DNA of 64,000 bases, from NCBI GenBank assembly GCA_022799115.1, contig JAAWNT010000013.1, positions 18,651 through 82,650 on the forward strand, in the 5' to 3' direction. Position 1 is the stretch's first letter. Every line of letters starts with the position of its first letter. The translations under genes were made by a program, and so were the position numbers. The stretch comes from Clostridiales bacterium (GTDB lineage Bacteria > Bacillota > Clostridia > Oscillospirales > Acutalibacteraceae). This document shows, in pieces, positions 17,118 to 25,706 of the stretch. The notes below the pieces were generated by a model, which did not search any database, was not told the DNA's origin, and saw only the letters and a list, made by a program, of their open reading frames with translations.

Positions 17118-19703
17118 TTATTCCTGAGAGCGGATTTCTTCAACGATTGGCCGTTTGATCTGTCTGCGGATCGGACCGATTCCCGCCAGCAGACATACAG
17201 CTACAGAGGTCATGAGACTTCCCAAGACATAGGCTACCGGCGATATGAGCGGAACCTCCATAGCTCCCGATAAAGCCGTTATGAGGGATTTTTGCAGCAG
17301 CAACCCCGTGATGCTTCCCCAAAACGTACCGATGATTCCATATAACACGCATTCCAGCAGCAGCATGCTCCACAGCTGGCGGTTCTCCATTCCCACTGCC
17401 CTTGTCATAGCCAGTTCCCGCTTACGCGCCTGAAGATTGGCGTTGATGGTATTGACTATATTCAGGCTACCGATCACTGCGATAACCCCCAGGAAACCAT
17501 AGATAAAAATACTCATCACAATAGCGGTGTTATGTTCCTCTTTGGTATCGTGATACCTATTATAAAGCTCCATCTGGTCCATGGAGGATATTTGCTCCTG
17601 AACATATTGGCTCATTTGTTCCTGGAAGCCCTCCTTGGCTTTCAAGCAGATCCGGGCGTAGACGTTGTCCAGCTTCAACCCCTGATATTCGAGCGCCAGT
17701 TGGGCGTTTTCCTCAGGGATATAGAGGGACATCTGACTTTTGGTGGTGCAGAACCAGGGTGTTTCTTCCACCAAAGCCGCCACCGAAAAAGACAAGCCGA
17801 TGTCGTGGCTGTACACCCCATCTCCACTCGAAACGTCTGCTGGATAATAAAGATCCATGCTGACTTTATCTCCAATCCGGTAATCGGCCAGCCGTTTCTT
17901 TTTCAAACCGGTATCCAACGAGGTAATATCCGCCTCCTGGCACACCACCATTGATTTCGAGGCAATCAGCTCGTCATAGCTGGGCGCGCCGGACTGCATC
18001 TGCATCTGCTCATAGGCCTGCCGGTTAATCACATAAACATATCCCGACCGGTACAGTCCCGTCGTCGCCTCCTGGGGTACATTTTCCAACTCATTGCGGA
18101 CGTCCATCCCGCTCTTTTCCTCTTCGCTTAACCAGTCGTTGTCCAGCTTCTCTTGGGGAACAAAGATATTGGTGTAAAACTGGAGATACTGGGCGCCTTT
18201 CTCCATCTCGGGCCGGCTCGTCAGCAACTCGTACAGGGACTGCATCCGCTGAATCCGCTCTTCCTGGTCCGGCCCCTCGTCAGTAATCCGAAAGTCAAAG
18301 AAGTCGTTGCCGCTGTATTGAATGATCCCTCCGATCACGCTCTGGCCGAATCCGCCCATGCACACCACAAGCGCGATGCTCAAAGTAACCGATAAGATGG
18401 TTGTGCGGTATCTCTTTTTGTTACGGCGGATATTTTTTCCCGCCAACTGCCCGGAAATGCCGAATAATTTTCCCAGAATTGCGCCGCCCTTTCCTTTTCC
18501 CGAACGGCTATCCACAAAGATATTGGCGCCGCGCACCGCTTCTACCGGCGAGATTTTTGCCGCCTTAGCGGCCGGAGAACGGGCGGACAGCATAACGGCG
18601 GCAAAGCTAAAGAGCATGGTCAAAAGAAACGGCCACGGAGAAACCATCAGGCGAAAATAGCGCAGCGCGTTTAACTCAATCTTACTCACAACAGAAAAAA
18701 CCACTGTCATCGCGCCCAGACCCAAAAGCAACCCCAGCGGCAAAGCGATGATCCAGACCAAAAACGCCTCCTGAAATACCATTTTGCGGATCTGCGCGGG
18801 AGACGCCCCCACGCAGCGCAGCGCGCCAAACTGGGACATTTTTTCCGATACCGACATAGCAAAGGAATTACGAATTACAGTGGCCATGGTAAAGAGAATA
18901 ATGACGCACAACAGGATAAAAGTTCCCCCAATTGCTATTTGCACCCCGTTTGTGCCCCGTTTTCCCTGCCATTGCAAATAGTTCTGGTTGATGCTGCTGT
19001 AAATCTGAACCTCACTGTCCTCCAAAATGGTGTCCATAGCCTCCATTTTGTTCATTCCATCTTTGATTGTCAGCAAAAGCATATAGTCCCTATGTTCTAT
19101 CTGATCGGAGATTCCCCCGGACACAAAACCGTATCCGCTTTCGGCGCCATATACCCCTACAACAAGATATTCCATCGCGCCTATTTGCACGGGTTCATCG
19201 GGCTGCATACCGTCCGGCGTTTTGAGATATTGATAACAATATACCCCGCCGGCGACGGTGTCTCCCACCCGAAGTCCGCTCCTTCCTTCGGAACTGACCA
19301 TAATCTCGTTCTCTGTTTGAGGAAGCCTTCCTTCTACCATCTGGTAGTCCTTCATTTTTAAGGCGTCCGCTTCCCGCTCTTCTAAATTTTCCTGCTTTTT
19401 TTGACCGTCTTTTTCAAACTGAAAAAACTGGTTTCGGGTGGCTAAGGCGCTGTCCTTAACCAAATAGTTTTCCGCAATTTTTCGAGCGTCTTGTAGAGAA
19501 AGCGTTTCTCCCGCGTTAAACCCGAACAGAGAAAAATCCTGGGTTCCCGCGCTTACCGCCGCATCCTTCACCATCATTCCCTGAAAACTGGAAAAGAAAA
19601 TCCCGACGGAAGCTACCAACGCGCAGGCCAACACAATCCCCAGAATGGTGAGTACCGTGCGTTTTTTCTGCTGTTTGAGATATTTCCAAACCAGGGAAAT
19701 CAT
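17118..19703 (-). CDS. ABC transporter permease, FtsX/MacB type
   Basis: The 861-residue protein has an N-terminal membrane helix (LTILGIVLACALVASVGIFF), a large extracytoplasmic domain, then three helices of an FtsX domain (about residues 255-385, with the coupling phrase KMSQFGALRCVGASPAQI). A further helix, a second extracytoplasmic domain and a second FtsX domain (ANLQARKRELAMTRAVGMENRQL) complete it. This double layout is that of BceB/MacB-like permeases of lipoprotein or peptide-antibiotic systems. ATG at 19703 overlaps the ATPase stop as ATGA. A two-component system lies directly upstream on the same strand, suggesting regulated drug or peptide resistance. Substrate is unknown. Confidence 0.88.
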   Translation of the reverse strand: MISLVWKYLKQQKKRTVLTILGIVLACALVASVGIFFSSFQGMMVKDAAVSAGTQDFSLFGFNAGETLSLQDARKIAENYLVKDSALATRNQFFQFEKDGQKKQENLEEREADALKMKDYQMVEGRLPQTENEIMVSSEGRSGLRVGDTVAGGVYCYQYLKTPDGMQPDEPVQIGAMEYLVVGVYGAESGYGFVSGGISDQIEHRDYMLLLTIKDGMNKMEAMDTILEDSEVQIYSSINQNYLQWQGKRGTNGVQIAIGGTFILLCVIILFTMATVIRNSFAMSVSEKMSQFGALRCVGASPAQIRKMVFQEAFLVWIIALPLGLLLGLGAMTVVFSVVSKIELNALRYFRLMVSPWPFLLTMLFSFAAVMLSARSPAAKAAKISPVEAVRGANIFVDSRSGKGKGGAILGKLFGISGQLAGKNIRRNKKRYRTTILSVTLSIALVVCMGGFGQSVIGGIIQYSGNDFFDFRITDEGPDQEERIQRMQSLYELLTSRPEMEKGAQYLQFYTNIFVPQEKLDNDWLSEEEKSGMDVRNELENVPQEATTGLYRSGYVYVINRQAYEQMQMQSGAPSYDELIASKSMVVCQEADITSLDTGLKKKRLADYRIGDKVSMDLYYPADVSSGDGVYSHDIGLSFSVAALVEETPWFCTTKSQMSLYIPEENAQLALEYQGLKLDNVYARICLKAKEGFQEQMSQYVQEQISSMDQMELYNRYHDTKEEHNTAIVMSIFIYGFLGVIAVIGSLNIVNTINANLQARKRELAMTRAVGMENRQLWSMLLLECVLYGIIGTFWGSITGLLLQKSLITALSGAMEVPLISPVAYVLGSLMTSVAVCLLAGIGPIRRQIKRPIVEEIRSQE

Positions 19704-20377
19704 TGCGCTCCCTCCCCGCTTACTCTGCCGTCTTCCATTCGGATTACCCGGTCGGCCTGGGCGGCAATGGAGGGGTCGTGAGTAATCAAAATCAAGGTTT
19801 GCCCATATTTGCGCACCGACGATTTCAGCAAAGCCATGATTTCCCGGCTGTTTTGCGTGTCCAGATTTCCGGTGGGTTCGTCCGCCAGCACAAGGGTGGG
19901 TTTATGGATCAGCGCGCGGCCCACAGCCACCCGCTGCTGCTGCCCGCCGGACAGCTGGTTTGGCAGATGATTTCTACGCCGCTTAAGATCCAGCGTGTCA
20001 AGAATATCCTCCATATACTCCCGATCCGCCTTTTGACCATCCAGACGCAAAGGCAGCATAATATTCTCCTCCGCAGTAAGGACGGGAATCAGATTGTAAA
20101 ACTGAAATACGAAACCAATCTTCCTCCGGCGAAATACCGCCAGATCCTTTTCCCGCTGATCGAATACGCTGGTTCCCTCTAAAATCACCTTCCCGGAGGT
20201 GGGCCGGTCCACCGCGCCCAGCATGTGCAGCAGGGTGGATTTACCGCTTCCTGACGCGCCGGAGATGGCTACGAATTCCCCCTTCTCCACCTTGATGTTA
20301 ACGCCTCGCAGGGCGTTCACCGCCGTCTCTCCCTGGCCGTACTGTTTGCATAGTTCGTGGGTCTCCACAATAGTCAT
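19700..20377 (-). CDS. ABC transporter ATP-binding protein, MacB/LolD type
   Basis: The 225-residue ATPase has Walker [12 protein letters not shown]-loop [17 protein letters not shown], signature [15 protein letters not shown], Walker [13 protein letters not shown] and switch His in ILITHD. The short length and the [12 protein letters not shown] phrase are typical of LolD/MacB/BceA ATPases that partner FtsX-type permeases. It overlaps its permease by four bases. About 240 bases separate it from the kinase gene upstream, so it may have its own promoter. Confidence 0.93.
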   Translation of the reverse strand: MTIVETHELCKQYGQGETAVNALRGVNIKVEKGEFVAISGASGSGKSTLLHMLGAVDRPTSGKVILEGTSVFDQREKDLAVFRRRKIGFVFQFYNLIPVLTAEENIMLPLRLDGQKADREYMEDILDTLDLKRRRNHLPNQLSGGQQQRVAVGRALIHKPTLVLADEPTGNLDTQNSREIMALLKSSVRKYGQTLILITHDPSIAAQADRVIRMEDGRVSGEGAQ

Positions 20378-20616
20378 GGCTCTAACCTTCCTTTCATGCC
20401 TGACGGGGATTTATTCCGCCCGATCCATACCCGTCCGTCGCATTCCCCTGTTTATAAAAAATCCGGAACAGCAAGGCGTTTCCCCTCTTGTCTTTGATTT
20501 GAAGCCGCAAACGTTCTCCTTATTCGATGAATGCCATCTAGAAGGTTTCCTCTGGGCTACTGGTTCCATTATCCTCCAGGAAGCTTTATTTTGAGTGAAC
20601 GGCGTCTTGTGATTTC

Positions 20617-21891
20617 TTAAGAATGGCAGAATGATTGAGTCTCTCCTGTTGGAGTTGCATGCTTCAGAAAGGTAATCACAAAGGTACTTCCCTCCGAAAC
20701 CACGCTTTTTACATAGATATCGGCGCCATTTAGTTCTAAAATCTGACGTGCAAGAGACAACCCGATTCCCACATTCGTGGGAGAGACTTCGCCGCCTCTT
20801 CGGTAAAAGCGTTCAAAAATCAAGGGAATCTCTGTGGATTCCATTCCGCATCCGTTGTCTGAAACAGAAATCACCACCGTCATGGGCGTTTCCTGCGCCT
20901 CCACCTGAACCCTTCCTCCGTTCCGCGTGTGCTCCAAGGCATTTTTGACGATATTGCCCAAAGCCTCTGTAACCCACCGGGAATCATGACGCAGCAGGAT
21001 CCCGCTGTCCACCTGATAGGCAAGCCGGATCCCCCTCTGTTTGGCCTCTTCCTCAAAGGGCGATATCGCGTTCTGAACCGTATCAATCAGGTAGCTGTCC
21101 GTTAAGTCCATCCGCACCGCGCCTGCATCCATCCGGGCGCTTTTCAGCAGCCCCTGAATCAGCCAGTCGGTACGGTCAATCTGCTCTTTGCTTTGCTCCA
21201 GGAATTCTCTCTGCTTTTCCGGAGCGATTTCCCGCTTGGAGAGCAGAATTTCATTGTACATCCGCAGCGCCGCCAAAGGAGTTTTTAATTGATGAGAGAC
21301 GTCGGAGAGAAAATCCTTTAAATACTCTTTGTCCTTTTTTAAGGAATCCGCGTGAAATTGCAAACGCTGAGCCATGGAGGTAAAGGCATATTGCATCGCC
21401 GCCTCGTCCCCTTCCGCCCCCGGCTCTAGTTTGGGAACTTGCCCCTGCGCAATCCATTGGGCTGTTCGGGTCAGCTGTCCGATGGTACGGTATACCATGG
21501 AAAATGAGAGCAGCAATAAGAAGCAGCTTAACAGAAAAAACAATCCCACCCATCCCACAAACGCACGGATTCTGCTGCCCACCAACCACTCGTAATATGG
21601 ATAATTTTCCGGATTGGCTTTGGGATAGCTGTAGCTTTTCAGATGGTCCAGCCCCGCCCTATAATCCCTAGGATCGTTTTCCCCTGTTAAAATGCACAGC
21701 TGGGAAGCCGGCCTGTTAAGAAGCACTCCGCCCACCAAAGCGATATCCTTTTCCACCATTTTTTGCACCGTTTCTTCCGTTTTCCCGCGGATCCACAGAA
21801 TACCTATCGTCAAAACAATTGTCGTTAATACAATCAGGATAGCAAAAACCCGGCGAACCGGTCGATTTCGGAATAATTTTACAAGATTCAT
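20617..21891 (-). CDS. Sensor histidine kinase with HAMP domain
   Basis: The 424-residue kinase has two membrane helices (about residues 16-36 and 112-137) enclosing a short extracytoplasmic sensor, then a HAMP segment. The H-box SDVSHQLKTPLAALRMY (phospho-acceptor His), N-box NIVKNALEHT, and ATP-lid motifs DNGCGM and GIGLSLAR follow. The start at 21891 overlaps the response-regulator stop as ATGA; a 16-codon longer frame is inside the regulator gene. It is the partner of that regulator. The sensor has more residues than intramembrane-sensing BceS kinases, so the signal may be sensed directly. Confidence 0.94.
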   Translation of the reverse strand: MNLVKLFRNRPVRRVFAILIVLTTIVLTIGILWIRGKTEETVQKMVEKDIALVGGVLLNRPASQLCILTGENDPRDYRAGLDHLKSYSYPKANPENYPYYEWLVGSRIRAFVGWVGLFFLLSCFLLLLSFSMVYRTIGQLTRTAQWIAQGQVPKLEPGAEGDEAAMQYAFTSMAQRLQFHADSLKKDKEYLKDFLSDVSHQLKTPLAALRMYNEILLSKREIAPEKQREFLEQSKEQIDRTDWLIQGLLKSARMDAGAVRMDLTDSYLIDTVQNAISPFEEEAKQRGIRLAYQVDSGILLRHDSRWVTEALGNIVKNALEHTRNGGRVQVEAQETPMTVVISVSDNGCGMESTEIPLIFERFYRRGGEVSPTNVGIGLSLARQILELNGADIYVKSVVSEGSTFVITFLKHATPTGETQSFCHS

Positions 21892-22565
21892 TCCATAACC
21901 TCCATCCGATATCCCACACCGCGCACCGTTACAATACAAGCGTTGCTGACGGCAGCGTCCAACTTCTCGCGCAGGTGACGGATGTGTACCGATAGGGTAT
22001 TGTCATCCACAAACTCCCCCTTGCTGTCCCACAGCCGATCCAGAAGACTGGTGCGGGTCAAGGTTTGCCCCGCATGGCGGACCAAAGTAGCAAGCAGCCG
22101 CAACTCGGTTGCTGTCAAGGAAATTTCCTTTTCACCACAGAACGCCTTACTCTGCTCCAAATCCACCGCCAGATTGCCGAAATGAATCTGAGCGCTCGTT
22201 TCCTTGTTGCTTCTCCGTAGTTGAGCTTTGATCCGGGAGATCAACACTTTTAAAAGAAAGGGCTTGGTAACATAGTCGTCGCCTCCGCCATCCAACCCCA
22301 TAACGATGTTGAGTTCATCGTCGCAGGAGGTAAGAAATACAATTGGTATATCAGATGTTTGTTTAAACTCTTTGCAAAGATCATATCCGTTTCCGTCAGG
22401 AAGCATCACATCCAGTAAAATCAGGTCGAATCCCCCCTGCGCGTAAATCTCCCGCGCCTGTCGGGCGGAGCTGGCCCGCACAGTTTGATAGCCCTCCTGT
22501 TCCAAAGTAAATAGCAATCCCATCGCCAACGCTTCATCATCTTCGATTAAAAATATCTTAGCCAT
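21888..22565 (-). CDS. OmpR-family response regulator
   Basis: The 225-residue protein has a receiver domain (IFLIEDDEAL acidic pocket, phospho-acceptor Asp in LILLDVMLPDGNGYDL, and conserved Lys in VTKPF). A winged-helix DNA-binding domain follows (LTATELRLLATLVRHAGQTL ... DNTLSVHIRHLREKL). The start at 22565 is chosen because MAKIFLIEDDEA is the family N-terminus and an AGG-containing site lies just upstream. It is followed by the kinase with a 4-base overlap. The downstream ABC transporter is the likely target; this is inference from position. Confidence 0.95.
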   Translation of the reverse strand: MAKIFLIEDDEALAMGLLFTLEQEGYQTVRASSARQAREIYAQGGFDLILLDVMLPDGNGYDLCKEFKQTSDIPIVFLTSCDDELNIVMGLDGGGDDYVTKPFLLKVLISRIKAQLRRSNKETSAQIHFGNLAVDLEQSKAFCGEKEISLTATELRLLATLVRHAGQTLTRTSLLDRLWDSKGEFVDDNTLSVHIRHLREKLDAAVSNACIVTVRGVGYRMEVME

Positions 22566-22590
22566 ACGGCAACCTCCGAAATTTTTTTTA

Positions 22591-22599
22591 ATTGTACCA
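22591..22599 (-). promoter_or_regulatory. Extended -10 element upstream of the two-component genes
   Basis: On the minus strand TGGTACAAT (22599-22591) fits an extended -10. It lies about 26 bases before the regulator ATG. No convincing -35 is seen. Confidence 0.4.
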
Positions 22600-23089
22600 C
22601 AATCCCGCCTGTAAAACCCCAAAATGAAAAAAACTTAAGATATATAATTACGACTGAAAAAAACGCAACTCCGGCGATTGAATTTTTTCTTTTCTAACCT
22701 TAAAAATCAGGCGGGTCACTGTTTCTCCAAAATGTCCGCCTATCTGATCCATGTACCGTATCGTCTATTTGATCTTGCAAATCATCGATTGCTGCGCGGT
22801 TTTTCTCACACTCCAAGCGTGGTCTTTCAATTGCTCTTATACACAAAAAAACAGAGGGGGCCTGGCTTTTCAGCCCGCCGCTCTCTGCCGCTTTGCATTC
22901 ATTCTATTTTTAAACAGAGGCAATGCCCCTCAGAGGACCGCGCATCCCGCGGGCGCTTCCAACCATAAGGCGGCCGTCCGCTCTTGACCCTTCCTCACCG
23001 TCCTTCAACGGGAATTTCCGGATGCTTCCTCAACCGTATCTACCAGGTCTTTCAGAATAAAAAGTACAACCATTGCCAAACCGTGATTT

Positions 23090-23515
23090 CTATAGCAGCG
23101 CAAAGTGAGCGCTTTCCATCAATGATTTCATTTGGCATAAGCAAAACGAATGGCCGGAGGGGTCAAGCATCACTCTCCAATCGTCCGAAAATTGCTTCTC
23201 TGCGATTGTCGCCCCACAACGCACGGCATGTTCCACCGCTTTTTCCAGATCATTCACGGCGAAGTCTAAGTGAGCCATTTGCTGCTGCGCGTGTGGTTCT
23301 TCCGGCCATATAGGAGGCACATACTCCGGATTTCGTTGAAACATGATCCCAGGATCCCCTCCTTGCTCCGTTCCCGGGGCTGCTGCACACGCCCAGTTTT
23401 CATCATGAAATGGTATTTCCCACCGGAGCAGCGCCGCATAGAACTTGGCCAACTCATAAGGTTCTCTGCAATTCACCGTAAATGCGTACATTTTGATTTT
23501 CAGATTATCATCCAT
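23090..23515 (-). CDS. VOC (glyoxalase/bleomycin-resistance) family protein
   Basis: The 141-residue protein has the paired beta-alpha-beta-beta-beta repeats of the vicinal oxygen chelate fold. The first half is MYAFTVNCREPYELAKFYAALL; the second is MAHLDFAVNDLEKAVEHAVRCGA, with the closing DPSGHSFCLCQ. HLDF and DPxGHxFCL are the usual metal-side and C-terminal phrases. Members are dioxygenases, lyases or binding proteins, so no reaction can be assigned. It stands alone, flanked on both sides by non-coding DNA. Confidence 0.82.
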   Translation of the reverse strand: MDDNLKIKMYAFTVNCREPYELAKFYAALLRWEIPFHDENWACAAAPGTEQGGDPGIMFQRNPEYVPPIWPEEPHAQQQMAHLDFAVNDLEKAVEHAVRCGATIAEKQFSDDWRVMLDPSGHSFCLCQMKSLMESAHFALL

Positions 23516-23753
23516 CGCACGGACACCTCGAAAGAATGAGGGTATTCCTCTTATGTGGAAATGAACAAATCGGATGGCGTCGGTCTATGAAAAGGCGGAC
23601 CGACCCGTCTCGTATCACAACTTTACGTTTACTGTTAGAAAGCGTCTTGGTTCAGTGAGCGCCTGTTTCCCCTATGCAGCTTGAAACTCTCGCAGGAGAA
23701 ACCGGACATTTCCGGCTTAACCCTCCGCAAAAGAACACCATCCTGCTGTTACA

Positions 23754-24785
23754 TCAATACTCCGCGCTTAACGGGTTCATGGCGCCCAATCCCTGGTCAT
23801 CCAAATCGTCCACAAATTTCAGAGCCTTGCCCGCTCCCAAAACCACACAGGTGTCCGGTTCCTCCGCCACTCGGACGGGCAGGCGGGTTTTTTTGGAGAT
23901 CAGGGTATCGAACCCGTATAATTGGGCGCTTCCCCCAGTGAGAACGATCCCATCGGTGTAGATATCGCCCACCAGCTCCGGGGGAGTCTCCTCCAGCATC
24001 TCCTGGATCTCCCTGGCGATCTGCATCGCCTGATCAATCAGGGCTTCCAGCATTTCGTCCGAAGTAAAGTCGATGCCCTGGGGCAATCCGGTCAAAGCGT
24101 TGCGCCCCTTGATTCGGAAGGTCATGAGCTCCTCCTGGGGATAAACGCATCCAATGGCCAGCTTCGCCGCTTCCGCCATCCGTTTTCCGATAATCAGATT
24201 GTATTTCTTTTTGACGTATTTAATGATCGATTCGTCAAAATTGTTGCCAGCCACCTTCAGGGACCGCATGGTAGCAACGCCGCTTAAGGACACCACCGCC
24301 ATGTCGGTAGTACCTCCCCCGATATCCACCACAAGGCTTCCATGGGGACTTGAAATGTCAATACCCGCGCCAATTGCCGCCGCCACCGGCTCCTCAATCA
24401 GGCAAATCTTTCGAACGCCGGTGGTGCTGATGGCGTTGACCACCGCTTTTTTCTCCACTTCGGTAACCTCTCCGGGAATGCAGGCCACCACCCGTGACAT
24501 AAACAACATGCTGGAACTCACCTTTTTCATAAAGGTACCCACCAATTGCTCCACCAGCAGATAATCGGAAATCACACCGCTGCACAGAGGCGTGATTACC
24601 GAAACCTTATCGGAGGTCCGTCCAATCATCTCGTAGGCCTCTTTTCCCACGGCAATCAGCTCGTCGGTCTCCCGGTTTACCGCCACAACGGAAGGTTCGT
24701 TTACCACAATCCCCTTCCCATGCACATATATCATAATCTTGGAAGTCCCAAGGTCAATCGCAGCATCTGTTCCCAACGCCAACAA
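23754..24785 (-). CDS. MreB/Mbl-like actin-fold cell-shape protein
   Basis: The 343-residue protein has actin-fold nucleotide motifs: phosphate-1 AAIDLGTSKIMIYV, phosphate-2 LVVDIGGGTTDMAVVS and adenosine-binding TGGSAQLYGFDTLI. The segment IEEPVAAAIGAGIDI is the usual connect region. MreB paralogues polymerise under the membrane and guide wall synthesis. No mreC or mreD is adjacent, so this is probably an Mbl/MreBH-type orphan paralogue. Its N-terminus lacks a strong amphipathic membrane helix. A promoter is proposed at the end of comFC with a leader of about 210 bases. Confidence 0.9.
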   Translation of the reverse strand: MLALGTDAAIDLGTSKIMIYVHGKGIVVNEPSVVAVNRETDELIAVGKEAYEMIGRTSDKVSVITPLCSGVISDYLLVEQLVGTFMKKVSSSMLFMSRVVACIPGEVTEVEKKAVVNAISTTGVRKICLIEEPVAAAIGAGIDISSPHGSLVVDIGGGTTDMAVVSLSGVATMRSLKVAGNNFDESIIKYVKKKYNLIIGKRMAEAAKLAIGCVYPQEELMTFRIKGRNALTGLPQGIDFTSDEMLEALIDQAMQIAREIQEMLEETPPELVGDIYTDGIVLTGGSAQLYGFDTLISKKTRLPVRVAEEPDTCVVLGAGKALKFVDDLDDQGLGAMNPLSAEY

Positions 24786-25005
24786 AAACGCCTCCTATAT
24801 CTCAATCAGTCGCCCTGGCGAATGCCCGGCGTGTATTATCCTTATTCTTAAACAGTCCATATAAAAAATAATGGAACCGGTGTCCCGTCTTCACTCTGGT
24901 GTTGATTTGGCTTGTATCCTTGATAAAAACCAACGGCTTTCGCGTCTCAGCCTCTTCGAAAACAAACTGGTTGGCATTCCAATATTCACAAAAGCTTGTC
25001 TTTTT

Positions 25006-25034
25006 ATTATAGTATAACCAGAAAAGAATTACAA
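25006..25034 (-). promoter_or_regulatory. Promoter of the mreB-like gene overlapping the comFC stop
   Basis: TTGTAA (25034-25029 on minus) includes the comFC TAA stop and is followed after exactly 17 bases by TATAAT (25011-25006). It leaves a leader of roughly 210 bases before the mreB-like ATG. Confidence 0.55.
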
Positions 25035-25706
25035 CTGTTCCGGACGGGTTTTTACCGCCGCCAGCGCCGCGCACTGCACAGAGGCCGCGCCGGACTGAAT
25101 CAGCGTCCGGCAGCATTCCCGCAGGGTGGATCCCGTGGTAACAATGTCGTCGCATACCAGAATGCGGATGCCTTCCACCGACTTTTTCCCAGCAAGCTCA
25201 AAGGCGCCAATCAAATTTTGCTCCCGCTCTCTTCTGGTTAGAGTGTGCTGGTCGGGAGTTTCCTTGGGCTTACTCAAAAGTTCTGCATATGGAATACCCA
25301 TATGCTCGGCCACTCTTCGCCCAAGCAGCTCCGCTTGGTTATAGCCCCGCCGCCTTTTTTTCGCTTTGGCGAGGGGTACTCCGGTGACTGCGTCAAACGT
25401 TTGCCCTGCAAAAACGATTTGCGCCTGCTCCGCCATGGCTTGCCCCAGGCTTCGGGCAAGCGCCGGACGATCCTGAAATTTAAACGCGGCAATGGCTTTC
25501 TTAACCGGATCCTGGTATACAAAAGGGGCGGCGCACAAAATCGTCTCCTGATTTGTTTTATCAATTACAACCGGCATCCGCTGCCTTGGCAGTTGGTCCC
25601 GGCAGGTATCGCAAAACGCGGAATCCCTTTTCATCACCTGACGGCAATAAGGGCACCGAACGGGAAAAAACATCCCTGCAAGGGCTTCAATCCATCGGTT
25701 ACTCAT
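25029..25706 (-). CDS. comFC: ComFC-like phosphoribosyltransferase-fold protein
   Basis: The 225-residue protein has N-terminal zinc Cys pairs (CPYC and CDTC, about residues 18-38) and ends with the phosphoribosyltransferase PRPP motif VCDDIVTTGSTLREC (about residues 182-196). RRRGYNQAELLGR is the other typical phrase. ComFC is required for natural transformation in several bacteria and often lies next to helicase genes. Here it overlaps recD2 by eight bases. I start it at ATG 25706 (MSNRW), seven bases after AGAGGG, rather than at TTG two codons earlier. A role in DNA uptake or repair is inferred. Confidence 0.88.
   Translation of the reverse strand: MSNRWIEALAGMFFPVRCPYCRQVMKRDSAFCDTCRDQLPRQRMPVVIDKTNQETILCAAPFVYQDPVKKAIAAFKFQDRPALARSLGQAMAEQAQIVFAGQTFDAVTGVPLAKAKKRRRGYNQAELLGRRVAEHMGIPYAELLSKPKETPDQHTLTRREREQNLIGAFELAGKKSVEGIRILVCDDIVTTGSTLRECCRTLIQSGAASVQCAALAAVKTRPEQL

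Noticed and set aside
24802..25155. Minus-strand 117-codon frame over the mreB-like leader and the 3' end of comFC
   Set aside because: Its start lies inside comFC in another frame; downstream of the proposed promoter it has no start codon.
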